64,000 bases of DNA from Haliotis asinina (lineage: Eukaryota; Mollusca; Gastropoda; Lepetellida; Haliotidae): assembly GCF_037392515.1 (NCBI RefSeq), contig NC_090283.1, positions 15,313,501 to 15,377,500 of the forward strand, written 5' to 3'. The first letter of the stretch is position 1. The number at the start of each line of letters is the position of its first letter. Below are positions 36,498 through 49,400 of this stretch, one piece after another. The notes beneath the pieces are model-generated. The model was not told the origin of the DNA. It saw only the letters and a program-made list of their open reading frames with translations, and made no database searches. The position numbers and the translations under genes were made by a program.

Positions 36498-36681
36498 TGG
36501 CGCTATAAGAAGATATTGTATATTCTGATTCATTTAGTGCCGTTGGTGCTGGAGATGCTCAACGATGTTTCCGTCATCCTTACGCGGGTGCAATATCTGG
36601 TTGACCTTTCCAAAAAGATCATATATGGTTTTATTATAGGAATACACATGTGCAGGGTTATACGTTCAGAGAAACCATATT

Positions 36682-36925
36682 GAGTGAGTGAGTTTACTTA
36701 TACGCCGCACTCAGCAATATTCCAGCTACATGGCGACGGTCTGTATGTAATCGAGTCTGGACCAGACAATCCAGCAATAGAAAACATAAGCATCAATCTA
36801 CGCATTATTGTGATACGATGACATGTGTCAGCCAAGACAACGAGACTGACCACCTGATCCTATTGGTCGCCTCTTAGTCGACACAAACATTGGATTACTG
36901 AAGGTCAATTCTAACCAGGATCTAA
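36682..36925 (-). repeat. SINE-1 copy, full length
   Basis: TGAGTGAGTGAGTTTACTTA, GGCGACGGTCTGTATGTAAT, GACATGTGTCAGCCAAGACA, GGATTACTGAAGGTCAATTC. Confidence 0.85.
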
Positions 36926-37483
36926 CCAGGTGACACCCTATGTATTGATTGAAACAACAGCGTTATTCTAGAACTCAGCAAGGCTAGTTATTTACATACA
37001 TCATAGAGATCGATAATTGTTGAGTATATATTAATTGATTATCTACGGAAAGCGGAGAGGCACCTTGAACAAATTGTCAAAACAAATGAATACATTTCAC
37101 ATCACTTTTGAGTGGATATCATGAATTATAAAAAAACCCAACTTTCTGAACATTATCTAGAAGCAGATCATGATTAAAGACCTAAATCTGTACACTGGGA
37201 GAGACAATTATAACTTTTAATCGCTAACACAAGTTTCATTTCGCTAATCTTAAATGATCTTTCCTATCGACGATATTTTCGATTATCGATCGTTTTAGGT
37301 AGCCATGACTACTGAGATCACAGTGTTATGTGAAATGCAGACTCATTGTATCGTATCATCGTAGTCAATGATATGAAACTGAATTAAAGCATCAAACAAA
37401 CAGAAGAAACACTATTGACGATGTTTTTATTGTTTTTTCTGGGGTTAACCATATGAACGATTTGACAAAACTACTGATCCTTT

Positions 37484-37668
37484 GAGTAAGTGAGTGAATT
37501 TAGCTTTACATCACACTCAATAATATTTCCTCATATACCACAGCGGTCTACATATTCTAATCAAAAACAAAACAGTGATCAACAGCAAGAGCATTGTTCT
37601 AGGCAACTAGGATACGATACTACGTGTCAGACAAGTCAGCGAAACTGACCACCCGATCCTGATACGAC
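37484..37668 (-). repeat. SINE-1 copy, diverged
   Basis: GAGTGAATTTAGCTTTACAT, CAGTGATCAACAGCAAGAGC, GTCAGCGAAACTGACCACCC. Confidence 0.65.
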
Positions 37669-38190
37669 TATTTCAGAGGTTTGTGTATCTCATTACTGTA
37701 TATCAAAACGAATATACCCGAAAAGTTCCTACTGCAGAAATTCGTCCTCTTTTTCACTTCTCAATATCCATTAATGAACTGCAAATATAGAGTATCCGTT
37801 TGTTTGTATGAAGACAGAAATCACTGCATCATGGTGGCAAAGAAAGAGATTGAAGAAACTCAATAGGGCTTCCTGTTTGTGATATCTAGATATCTGCATG
37901 TCGATTTAAATGACGTACGTCTACGAGACTAGAAGACCCCTAATTTCCTTCTATTTAACCATTCCTTTATGTAAAAAGTATTCTTAGGCATCTACATTTT
38001 AAGACGTGTTGAAATAGAGCATGGTCCTACAAATATTCACAAGGCCGTTACGCAACATTCACTCAGATTTGTGGGCAAGGTTGCAGTAATCTCATGACTT
38101 CAGAAACGGTTGTGTAAAAATTGATATTTTACAGTTTATTCAGCGGAATGGATGCATGCTTCATAACAGATATAAACTTCCAATGATTAT

Positions 38191-38400
38191 GAGTGAGTGA
38201 GTTTAGTTTTACGCCACACTCAGCAATATTCCAGGTATATGGAGGCGGTCTGTAAATAATCGAGCCTGGACCAGACAATCCAGTGACCAACAACATGAGC
38301 AAATCCGCGCAATTGGGAACCGATGACGTGTCAACCAAATCATCGAGCCTGACCACCCGATCCTGTTAGTCGCCTCTTACGACAGACACAGTCGCCCAAT
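38191..38400 (-). repeat. SINE-1 copy, young
   Basis: GAGTGAGTTTAGTTTTACGC, GAGGCGGTCTGTAAATAATC, CTGACCACCCGATCCTGTTA, CGCCTCTTACGACAGACACA. Close to consensus. Confidence 0.85.
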
Positions 38401-38681
38401 GATTATGAAGCTCAAGGGCGCCTTAAATCACAATCAGACACATCAACACCGAGCATCCTAAATTTAGATTGGCGTTCGTTCACGATTTGTGTATATCAGT
38501 TAGATATTTATCCACAGATGTCCAGTGCTTTAGTTGAAGTTCTTTTTGGGACTGAGATGAAAGGTTAGGGCTACACAATGTGATTTTAAAAGTGAGTGTG
38601 TGAGCAATATTACAGCGATATGGCGGCCCATTTTGAAAGTGGCTATATACCTTTTTTTATTATGCTTCCATTCTATTCTAA

Positions 38682-38860
38682 GCTGCGGTGGCTTTGTGGG
38701 TTCGACGGCTGACGTTGTGTGCTGGCCATTAGGTGCCTGACACTGAAGATAGGACTCAAACCAACAAAAGTACCAAAATCTGTACTTTGCTGACAAAGCG
38801 TAACCCCAAACACAACACATGTTAGAAAAAGGTTGTGTATGATTGTTACCTTTACGTACA
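38682..38860 (+). repeat. SINE-3 copy
   Basis: GCGGTGGCTTTGTGGGTTCG, GTGTGCTGGCCATTAGGTGC, CAAAAGTACCAAAATCTGTA, AAGCGTAACCCCAAAC. The box B stretch present in the other two copies is missing here. Confidence 0.6.
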
Positions 38861-39529
38861 TAAGCCCTTTGCGTACCAAGCGAATATCTGGTTATTGATG
38901 ACAGACGTGATACAGTGCACTGCCGGGGACTATTGAGTGGCGTATTGAACGTTGCTTCCCTCAGAGAAAGTCTCCTTTCAAGACCATTGTTCCATGATCA
39001 TTCACAGATGGACTTAACAGTAATGTGTGCTTCATACGAAACACAAACACCAAACCTTTTGCCAATAATCGTTTGATCTGGTAAAGTGACAAGCTATAAA
39101 TATTGGGAAACATTACGCAACCAAGTTGAGTACGTTACTACAGAAGGGCAGTAGGGCCACGATGACATTTTTGTTTATTCTCATTCACAAAAGACATACG
39201 AGATCCGATGTCATACTTAGTATCTCCTACGAAGGATTTAGTATTAGGGTTATATAAGACTTAAGATCTCCTACATAGTACGTAATATCTTCTGCGTAGT
39301 ACTTACAATCTCTTAGGATATACTTAAAATTGCGTAGTGCATAATATCTCCTAGGAGATACTTGATACTTCCTTGGAGATACTTAATATCTCCTGTCTCC
39401 TATGTAGATACTTAATACTGCGTAGTGCTGAATTTATTCTACTTTTATGCTTTATACTTGATAATCTGATAATGTGATAATCATATATAAACTTAAACCA
39501 GGTGAGGTTGTATATACTCTAAGCCTGTC

Positions 39530-40035
39530 TTCCACATGTTTCATTCACTATCAGAGTCTACTGTCGCATGTTTCATTCACTATCAGAGTCTCCTATCATG
39601 TGTTTCATTCACTATCAGAGTCTACTATAGAGTGTTTCATTCGCTGTTAGTGTCTACTATCATGTGTTTCATTCACTATCAAAGTCTACTATCGGAGTCT
39701 ACTTTCGCGTGTTTCATTCGCTATCAGAGTCTACTATCGTGCGTTTCATTCACTATCAGAGTCTACTATCACGTGTTTCATTAACTATCAAAGTCTACTA
39801 TCAGAGGCTACTATAGAGTGTTTCATTCGCTGTTAGTGTCTACTCTGATATGTTTCATTCACTGTTAGAGTCTACTATCATGTGTTTCATTCACTATCAG
39901 AGTCTACTATCGCGTGTTTCATTCACTGTTAGAGTCTACTATCATGTGTTTCATTCACTATCAGAGTCTACTATCGCGTGTTTCATTCACTGTTAGAGTC
40001 TACTATCGCGTGTTTCATTCACTATCAGAATCTGC
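39530..40035. repeat. 32-bp minisatellite, ~15 copies
   Basis: Unit approximately GTTTCATTCACTATCAGAGT followed by CTACTATCGCGT, with single-base variation and a few truncated units (near 39680 and 39795). The open frame across it (SFTIRVYYRVFH repeats) is a repeat artefact. Confidence 0.9.
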
Positions 40036-40504
40036 TATTCTCTTCACTATTCAGTTATGTGTTCAATTAATTGTTGCACATTACTATTACGTGTTGGACC
40101 GACTGTTTACGTTACTGCCTTGCGTTCAGTTTGCTCTACTGTTAGCAGTCAGTTCACTGTTATGTGTTGCACTTTGATACACTTTAATGTTGTGCTTTGG
40201 ACATTTGGCAGTTCGCTACATATGGGGCATAATCTGCACAAACAGAATATCGGGGTAATCGATGTGTACTTTTTCCCTGATAGCTATACAAATAACAAAA
40301 ATTGCAATGATTTACCTGTTTTAAATTCGTATTGGTTTACGTCGCACTGAACACCTATCCCCCAGTCAAGGCAAGTTGTAAACAACCACGCAAGCACAAA
40401 CCGCAAATGAGTATTGTATCCAATCCAACCTAGCCACCACAGGAAGACAAGCAGCACCTAGCTGAAGACGTCTTATACCCAGAGTTCCATATAAGAAACC
40501 TACT

Positions 40505-40653
40505 ATCGTCTGTCTGTCTGTCTGTCTGTCTCCCTCTCCCCTCTCTCCCTCTCCCCTCTAACTCTCTCTCCCTCTCCCTCTCTCTCTGTCTCTCTCTCCC
40601 TCTCTCCCTCTCTCACTCTCTCTCACTCTCCCCTCTCCCCTCTCCCCTCTCCC

Positions 40654-40688
<35 letters not shown>

Positions 40689-40720
40689 GCTTGAGAGAGA
40701 GACAGAGACAGAGACAGAGA
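40505..40720. repeat. CT-rich tract ending in an inverted GA stretch
   Basis: TCTG and CTCTCC units, then pure CT, then GAGAGAGACAGAGACAGAGA, which can fold back on the CT arm. Confidence 0.85.
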
Positions 40721-41904
40721 GCTCCAAATAATTGGGTATCTACTCCCATGACTGTTCATGTGTGAGTAATTGCATTTTAAGGAATAACTACTATCTTGAA
40801 TATTTCCACTAAGGAATTGAGTACTTTTACACAGAGTTTCTTATCTTTATTGGTTAAATCACACATCAAGTGCTGTCCTACGTAGGAGATAGTAAGCACT
40901 ACTCAGGAGGTAGTAAGTCCTACGTAGGAGATACAAATTCCCACGTGAGAGATATTAGGTCCTACGTCGGAGATAATGACAGTTAAAAACATTTTCACTG
41001 TTGCCCTGCTACGCTTCCATACATTACCGAACTGATTTAGCAAGATACCTGTCCGCACTTGCGTTGTACACATCAACAAGTCGATCGCTGGTGACGCGTT
41101 TCTTGGGACAGAAGACAATCAGACTAACCAGGGTAGACCAAACTCGTTGCTTAACTGATGTCGAATCGATAAAATTTCAAAAGTCAATTTCCATGTTAAG
41201 GTAACTCAGAAGCAATTGCCCATGTATAACACTCCTTTCTCGATTGTGGATTTGACATAGCTGTTTACAGGGATGATTTCCGATCTAACCATCCTCAATT
41301 TAGCAAATTTTTACGATTGTGAACAGCTGTGACAGCCAAGCATGAATGTACACTTGGTCCTGCCTCGTAAAGTCATATTTGGAAGCACAACTGGTTCTCG
41401 AAAGTAAACGTCACACTGAATCTGATACTGGAAGTGAGCGCACGCAGAGAGAGCCTGGAACCAGTTTAGTACCGGAAGAAGCGCTTCGCGAGACTTTCAA
41501 GACATAACTTCACAAAGCAGAAGGTCTTGATATACTTGGAAAACCGCGAGGCCTGTGCTTTTATATGTGTGTAATAAAAGATTTCAAGAGTATTTTCACG
41601 GAGCTGGATTAACCTATGCCCTGTGGGCTTCATGCCTTTAAGTTATTTTCGGTTAAAGGGTTGAATACATGGCGACAAATAACATGATTCAATTGTATCT
41701 GTTCCTTTGCCATTATCGGGTTACATTATATTTTAGAATATTTAATAATTCCAAATTCGCTATTGATATTATTTAATATTATTATTTAAAATGTGAGGCG
41801 GATATCAAACTAGTGCCCATACGTGTTTAATACGTGCGTTATGTGGACATAAAGGTTACTGAACAACTTTCTTAACCTCTGTAAGCATAATTTTCAACAT
41901 GGAC

Positions 41905-42022
41905 ATACGCCGACACATGTCACCGTCCCAGTTGATCATGACATTGATCACTGGATTGTCCTTAGCAGACTCGATTATTTACAAAACGCATAGCTGGTAT
42001 ATTTGCTAAACATGCAAAACAA
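41905..42022 (+). repeat. SINE-1 fragment
   Basis: CGACACATGTCACCGTCCCA, GATCACTGGATTGTCC, GACTCGATTATTTACAAAAC. Confidence 0.6.
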
Positions 42023-43006
42023 CAGTTTGAATGCAGAGGGTATGTGCAATATGTGTAAATGGATCATTTGAAAAAAATGTCACGGATAGATAAATCTTCG
42101 ATTGTAGTTTTCTTTTGCATCAGCCAATAACTTTGACATTTCTATTTTACTAGCGTTTTCCTATAATCATTGGGCTTATTCTTTCAAGCTCTAGGAAGTG
42201 CATAAGTACCTTCAAGAACAATGGCTTCTGCATTCTAAAAAAACATCATTGACGTCATCTGTTTAAAGAACGTTCTTATGCATCACTGGATATCATGGGA
42301 AAATCAACATACGATTTTACAAAAGAACAAACAATAATATTGTCTCTGGAATTTATTTAAATATGAAGAACGCTCTTATTTTCAGTCGCGAGTCGGTTTG
42401 AACAGTAATCCGTTATGGAGTTCCGTACATGGTTGAGCCGATGAGTGAAAGGGTAAATTGTTTTACACCGTACATTACTGACTCTGTGTCATATGACCTT
42501 GTGTGAGCTTGGTGTTTGGGGTTTAACGTCTTGTGCCCGGCCTTTTCGTCCACTTTCCGAAAACTCCAAGATGGCGTCCAAAGTGGGTATTTACTGAAAA
42601 AAAATCAGTATAATGTTGTAAAAGTGCTTTAAGCGGTGTAGAACCATTTCCTCTGTCTCTCACTACCCGCTCCACCCCACTCTGTGTGTTTGTGTGTATG
42701 AATGTGTGCGGCTACCGACACTAGTTTCCTGTTCCAATGACGGGCGTTAGCCAGGGCGACAACAAGTACCTCCCTTTGCATATGATGCAGTAAGGGGTTC
42801 CTTTCACCAGTGCCACAGGAAGATAAACAATTTGATCAAACAGTGTCAGGACAACGTTCAATCCGTTAAATGACTTTGAACCAGGTTGTTTCTCAAGTTT
42901 GGATAATTGCGTTTTAACTAGAATGTCCATATGTTGATAAGATGGGATTTTGCAGAATGGCACTTTGAAGTCGAAGTCGGCAACAAACATTCACGTCCGT
43001 ATCAAG

Positions 43007-43137
43007 TGTGTGAGGGAGTATAGTTTCACGCCGTTTTAGCAACATTCCAACGAGTACATCAGAAATGGGGTCCACTTCTAACCCTGGTCCTTGGCGTAAC
43101 GAGCGGACACTTTAACTACTAGGCTACCTCAACGCCC
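43007..43137 (-). repeat. SINE-2 copy
   Basis: GAGTATAGTTTCACGCCGTT, GCAACATTCCAAC, AGAAATGGGGTCCACTTCTA, CTTTAACTACTAGGCTACCT. Lies about 300 bases upstream of gene D. Confidence 0.7.
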
Positions 43138-43446
43138 TGTATCAAGTAACACATTGACAACAAGACAAGGAGACACAGCGATGGCTTCAACGACAGACTT
43201 AGCCCGTTATCGCGTTCTGCAACTCAAGACACATGCTAGAATGAAACGTACCCCAATCACATGGCAACGATATCACAACGATATCATGTTTCGAAATATT
43301 CCACATTGGCGTTGCTTTGACATCTGGAACAAGATCACGCGAGACTTGTCTCGAGATGAAACTGAGACAAGAGGTCACAAGGCGAGTTTCATCGCATTTC
43401 AGTGCTTTGCTCAGTTCCACAAATTGCACTGTCTACCTCTTCAACG

Positions 43447-46400
43447 ATGAAGCCGCACATCCTGTTTTCTTTCCTGATAGCGATATGCGTTTCACAGGTA
43501 AGTTGAACACAGCGTAAACTGCTGGGAAGGTGGTATAGTGATTGAAGCCTTTGTTTCCCATGCTGGTCGGGGTTTTTTTTTGTTTTGTTTTGTTTGGGTT
43601 TTTTGTTTTGTTTTGTTTTACGCCGCACTCTCAGCAATATTCCAACTAAATGGCGGCGGTCTGTGAAAAATGGTGTCTGGACTAAACAATCCAGTGATTA
43701 AAGTCATGAGCGTCGATCTGCGCAAATGGGATACGATCACACGTGCCAACCAAGTCAGCAAGTGTGACTATCTGATCCGGTTAGTCGCCTCTGACGACAA
43801 GCATTAGATACTAAAGATCAATTGTATCCTGGGTCTTCACGGGGAGACATGGGTTACTGAAGATCAGCTCCAACCCAGGTCTCCCCGGGTCTGATCGTCA
43901 CTTTAAATGTTGTTTATTAACACGGTGTGTACGGTGTGAAGTGTATCCGGCTGTCTCCCATAGCGGTGTAGGGTTTATAATGTTTGACATCTCTCATTGT
44001 GAATATCTGAGGAGCTATAGGCATCCCCTATACATTGACATGTGCATGCAAATATGTATAGACATATCCGAGGTAGCGAAGTTAGGGTTATGTCCCTTGG
44101 CTGGGCCAGGATTTGGTGATCGACATTTCGAGTCAAATGCTGTCTCTGGGTATCATACATGTATTTTCTACTAAGATGCAAACAGCTCACATTGGATTCA
44201 CTGACATGACATTTTCAACGGCTTGACTGAGTTTGGTTTTATGCCGCTTTCAGCAACATTCCAGTAATGGGCTTCACACATTATACCCATGTGAAGAATC
44301 AAAACTATGTCTTCAGCGTCACGAGCGGGCGCTTTTCTACAAGACTATCCCTCAGCTTCCTTAAACAGCTTGAGATACAAAGTCAGGGCCCGCGACTAGC
44401 CAGACTATCCAGCGATGAAGGTTACAGCTGGCGTAAAGCGCAAAGTATCATATGTCAGGAATAATCACTGATGGCACCTAATATTCACGAAAACTCGATC
44501 CCTGTTGAATGAACTGATGAGTGAAATTTTTAAGTAAGTTGAGTAAGCTGTCATTATAACGAACTAGGAATGGCAAATTTCAGTTCGTTATAACCGCAGT
44601 TATCACTCATTTCGACTGCAATATAAAGCAAGTGGCCTATATTTTCGAAGCTTTCTTAGCTCAAAGATGTTCGTAAGTGCCACGGATTAACACGATTTTA
44701 CTACCATCTTAGAGCTTCTAAAATCTAGGCCCAGTTCGTTACATCCGTCGATTCAGTATAAGCGTATTTTACTATGATGCATACTGTCGGTGTAAGGTAT
44801 CTCAAATGTATCCCTGTCAAATTTGAAAAAGCATACTATTTGTTTAATTTTACTGATCGCCTGAATTTATAACATGTTCCAATCGGGTAAGTTTAAACTA
44901 AATCAGTTTAACATTTAGCAGTACTATATATTTTCATACGTACGTAATGAACCTTACGTGTACTATGTTTCACATTTCAGAGTTCAAGTCAGACGCTAAG
45001 CGGCCGAAATCTCAAAATCACCACAATACACGTAAGTTATAATTAATCGTAACTGCTTTGGTCGCGTTCCAGATTGCGACCTTAGTGCGAAGGAGATATT
45101 AGCACTCATGGTTTAACATATACTTACAAAAGCTGTCCAAAACTCATCATCCTGAGTCGCATAAAGATTAGCGAAACATGATGCCATGACACCACACCTA
45201 TAGGGATGCCATTACACCACACCTATAGGGATGTCATGACACCACACCTATAGGGATGCCATGACACCAGACCTATAGGGATGCCATGACACCACACCTA
45301 AAGGGTTGCCATGACACCACAATTACACGGCTACCAGTGAGCGGGTTAGGCAGCTAACCATGTGTGCTGGCGATTAGGTGCCCGACTAAGGGTGCTGGTT
45401 CGAGTTCCGAATGGGACTCAGCAAAATAAGTACAAGAATCTTTACTTTTCTAAGAAAGTATAATCTCAAATAGGTCGTATGTTACATTGGATCTATTTCT
45501 AAATGGCATTGTGTAATCATAGCTTTCGGCCGTAGGAGCCGTGCCAATGTACACTTATCAGAGGGATGACAAAGTACGCAGTCTAAACTAAGAGTTGTCC
45601 GACTTACATTTGGAAGTCACGGTGGTGGAGCGGGTTAGGGGGCTATCTTTGTGTGCTAGAGACTAGGTGCCTGATTCTGAATTTGAGGGTTCCAATCCCG
45701 GATGGGACTCAAACAAACAAGTACTACAATTTTTACTTTTCCAAGAAAGTGTAATCCCAAATATGGCATATGTTACATTTGACATGCATTGTGTAATCAT
45801 ATGTCTGTACTGGAACTGAATCAATTCATGGATGTCTGAACTGGAACTCCATCAACAAACGAATGTCTGAACTGGAGCTCCTTCAACTAGATGGTGTCTG
45901 AACAGGGCACTGTCATCTTATGGAAGTCTGAACAGACTGCAATCGAACTCCATCAACGTATGGATGTATGAACTGGAACTACTTCAACTAAGGGGTGCCT
46001 CAACTGGACTTTATCATCTTACGGATGTATGAACTGGATCTCAGTTACCTTGGGGATGTCTGAACTGGATGTCTGAACGTTATGGATGTATCCTCGTGTC
46101 TGTTTTTACTTCAGGCATCCTCGTGTCTGTTTCTACTTCAGGCATCCTCATTCGTGATAGCTTCCCGAATACAAAAGGTCTTCAGCAATGTCAGGATTGT
46201 TATAAGAGGTGACTAAAAGATCAATATTAAAGCACAGTCTATCTTTTTATTTTATTCTAAGTGTATTTAGATGCCATTGCATGGTTAACACTCAGATCAT
46301 AGAACAGGATTAACGGCGACCCAAGCAGGAAGGTGACATTTAAACACACCATGAAGCATGTACACATGTGTTGATCGATTTAACCAGAGCAAACATTGCG

Positions 46401-49400
46401 ATCCTAAACACCCTTAACCAACACAGCTTTACAACTAAGATAGAGATGAGAGAAAACTAGATATTGTGGATATTTGAGTGGAGATGATTCAGTAGCTCAT
46501 TAATGTATTTATGCATCATAGTCTAAGTGCAGTTTCCGTCTCATGGCATATTAGATTATAGAGAGGAGTTAGATCGTGACACAACTCTATCCGTCGGCAT
46601 GTGAAACCTTGTAACTACCTATCGCGTATTTAATCCAAAACTTGGGTGAGTGAGCCACTGCGTGGGTGTGTGAGTGAGTGATGAGTGAGTGAGTGGGTGA
46701 TTGATTGAGTGAGTGAGTAAGTGAGCAAGTAAGTGTGTAGATATGTGAGTGACTGAGTGAGTGAGTGGGTGAGTTTTGTATCAGTGTCTGAGACGTGTAC
46801 TCGACCAGGAGAATAGTATTGACAAATCTGGGAACGTATGACCAGGATTCGAACCTAAGAACACAGGTTCCTATCGTGCCCAAGACACTCAACTCGGCGA
46901 CTTGGTGTAAGCTCGTCGTTAAAGCGATCGTCACGATTCTTCACATATTGTCTTTCTGTTGTCTCGTGCCGTGATATTTCTGGAATATTACTAAACGCCG
47001 TGTAAAATTCACTCACTCATTCACTCACTGCCAATTACGGCGTCAAATCCTAAAGGAATTTGCCATACGTGTCCTCAACTCTGGGATGAAGGAAGGTTTA
47101 AGCATGGTGGTACATTTTCATAAAATAGTTTGGATCAAACCATACAAAATATGTTAGCAGTGAATAGATCCTCGAAACAGGCACATTTGGCAGACAGCCT
47201 CCCGGTCGCCAAGATTCACTTTTCATTGCACATGGCATGGTCCGCTTACGACCTTACTTCTGGTTTTGGTAAACGTGACACATATCTTGTTTTTCCTCCA
47301 CATTAACCAAACACTCCGTGACAAATCTGAGGCAACAGACAAAGCGGTGTGACATCTTCCTGTATCTAAAAGTGTTGACGACTGTTATGAGAAAAAGATA
47401 GGAGTAATATTGATTTCTTTGACACAGAATTTGCTAGCCCCTCCTGCAAATAGTGAACTACTGTAACTAATATTCACAGTTTATCTACGATCGATTTATT
47501 TATTTCAGCGTTCATGCTGTTGTGATTCTCCCCTGCATAAACAGGACGACAGCGTCTGTCAGCATTAACATGTGATTAACGTGAACGATATGTATCAGTC
47601 ACTTGTCCCCATCCGGTGTTTTTGTTCGGTGTTAACTGTATTATTTGAACAGTCTCACGGCATCCCTCAAATAATCGCCTCAAGTATCGATCTTCTGAAC
47701 TGCCTTAACCATGTTTTTCGGCCAAATCGCCTCTTTCAACAAGCAGATCCGTGAAGATCCGGCTTAGAACTGATCTTCAGTATCTTCTGTCGTAAGAGGC
47801 GACTAACGGGATCGGGTGGTCAGACCCGCCTGCTTGGTTAACACCTCTCGCCGTGTCCCAGTTGTTTCGATCGATGATCATGATGTTGACCACTGGATTG
47901 GTCTTTAGCATCTTCTGCTTCTCGTATGAGGCTACTAGCTGGATCGGGCAGTCAGGTTTGCTGGCTTGGTTAACACCTGTCATCGTAGCCAGGTTGTGTA
48001 GATCGGCACTCATGGTGTTGATCACTGGATTGTCTGGTCCAGACTCCTTTATTTACACGCCGCCATCATATAGCTGGATTATTGTTGAGTGAGGCGTTAA
48101 ACTACAAACAAACAAACAAACAAACAAACAACAAGCATGACTGAAGTGCTCATGCTTGACATCGTAGGCTCAATAATAGGTTTGTTAAATTCTCGGCAGA
48201 TATACTTAATTAGGCCATCGGTTTGAACACATTTCACTCTTTGTCGCGCAAGAATCTTACGATCGTGGGTTCAAATCCCAGAATTTCCTTGGTCTTGGAG
48301 TTCATTACAACTTAGAGGCAGTAGGATATAGCACGGTGTTAAAACATGGGAGTAATATATTAAGTCCCCGCCATGATATTGCTGAAATTCAGGTAAAAGA
48401 AAACTCACCCGTCACTAAAATGTAGCTGTATGTTACATATCGGATTTCCTCCCTCATAAAACAGACCCACCTTAGGCATTAGTTTATGAAATACATTCAT
48501 TACTTACAGCTTACGTGATTGCTTCATCGTTTTAATTGTCTTCTAGCGGCCACTGTTTGTCCATTAGAATAGCAGCGTATATTAAGTGGTGATGTTAAAA
48601 AAAACCGGTTTGGCCATGTTTCTTCAGAAAACATATAATATGGCTTTAAACGGATTTTCAGCAACACAAATATTTGTATTTCCTCCCAGTCCAAAATCGA
48701 TCTCAGTCTGTATATTTGATGTGATAGTATGATTTCCAGAAACTGCATCGTCTCAAACATGGGTAGTTAAATAAATTTGCTTGACATCTGAACGACTGGT
48801 ATGAATTCAAAATTCGACCAGATTATGATTCAAAGCATCTTCAGGGCTCGCATTCGTTGACCCATTGCAAGTTGTCATCGCTCACGGAGGCATACACTTT
48901 ACTGACTTTCGGATCGCCATTATGACTTGTAATTGTCTGCAATTTGACTTTAATTATTGATGATCATACATTTCAATTTTAAAATCTTTCAGATATTTAT
49001 AACATGTTTTTTTCAATTAAACTGATTACCAATTTCAACAAGAAGTGACCGCTTTTTTTCGGTTCAGCGTATTTGGTAATTTTAGGGTAATGCGAAAAAC
49101 AGGTAATACCTAGGAAGTAAAGACATGGAGATATCATTTCCATCAAATATTCTTGAGGACTTGTCTGATGTCGTCCATTCTCGAATTCCTTGTCAACTCT
49201 ATCGTAATCAATGAGTATTGGCCGCCATGTCATTAAAATTGTCAGGCTAGTGTGTGACGGACATTCTGATTGGACCGTTAAATGTAGCGGAACAGCTTCT
49301 TTCGTTTCAATAAATTTAACGTTTCGGCGTAGACGCTTACATCGTTATCAAGCAAGCGATCACAGCTGAAGCGGTGCTTAATCAGGGCCTAGATTTTCGA

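Larger units (their letters stand above)
39140..41018. mobile_element. Non-autonomous inverted-repeat element, ~1.9 kb
   Basis: The left end (AGTAGGGCCACGATGACATT) and the right end read on the minus strand (AGCAGGGCAACAGTGAAAAT) are related inverted repeats. Inside each end lies an array of CTCCTACGTAGGAGAT-like units (39200-39420 and 40870-40975). The core holds a 32-bp minisatellite and a CT tract. No transposase frame was found. It may be a DNA transposon derivative; the superfamily is not clear. Confidence 0.55.
36498..43446. other. Spacer between genes C and D
   Basis: No exon supported. It holds several SINEs, the 39140-41018 element and otherwise AT-rich sequence (41020-41900, 42025-43000). 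The last 440 bases, open in one frame from 43154, are probably 5' flank or leader of gene D. Confidence 0.4.

Noticed and set aside
39530-40177. CRISPR-like regular array
   Set aside because: The 32-bp units abut directly without unique spacers and the genome is metazoan. It is a minisatellite.
43154-43450. 98-codon open frame upstream of gene D as its N-terminus
   Set aside because: It is out of frame with the signal-peptide ATG at 43447, and the paralogues all start with a 16-17 codon leader exon.
49321-49351. Second hammerhead ribozyme
   Set aside because: It has CCGAAAC and a stem-loop, but the other core strand reads TTGATAACG, not CTGATGA, so the catalytic core is not met. It may still be a relative of the 2440-2492 motif.
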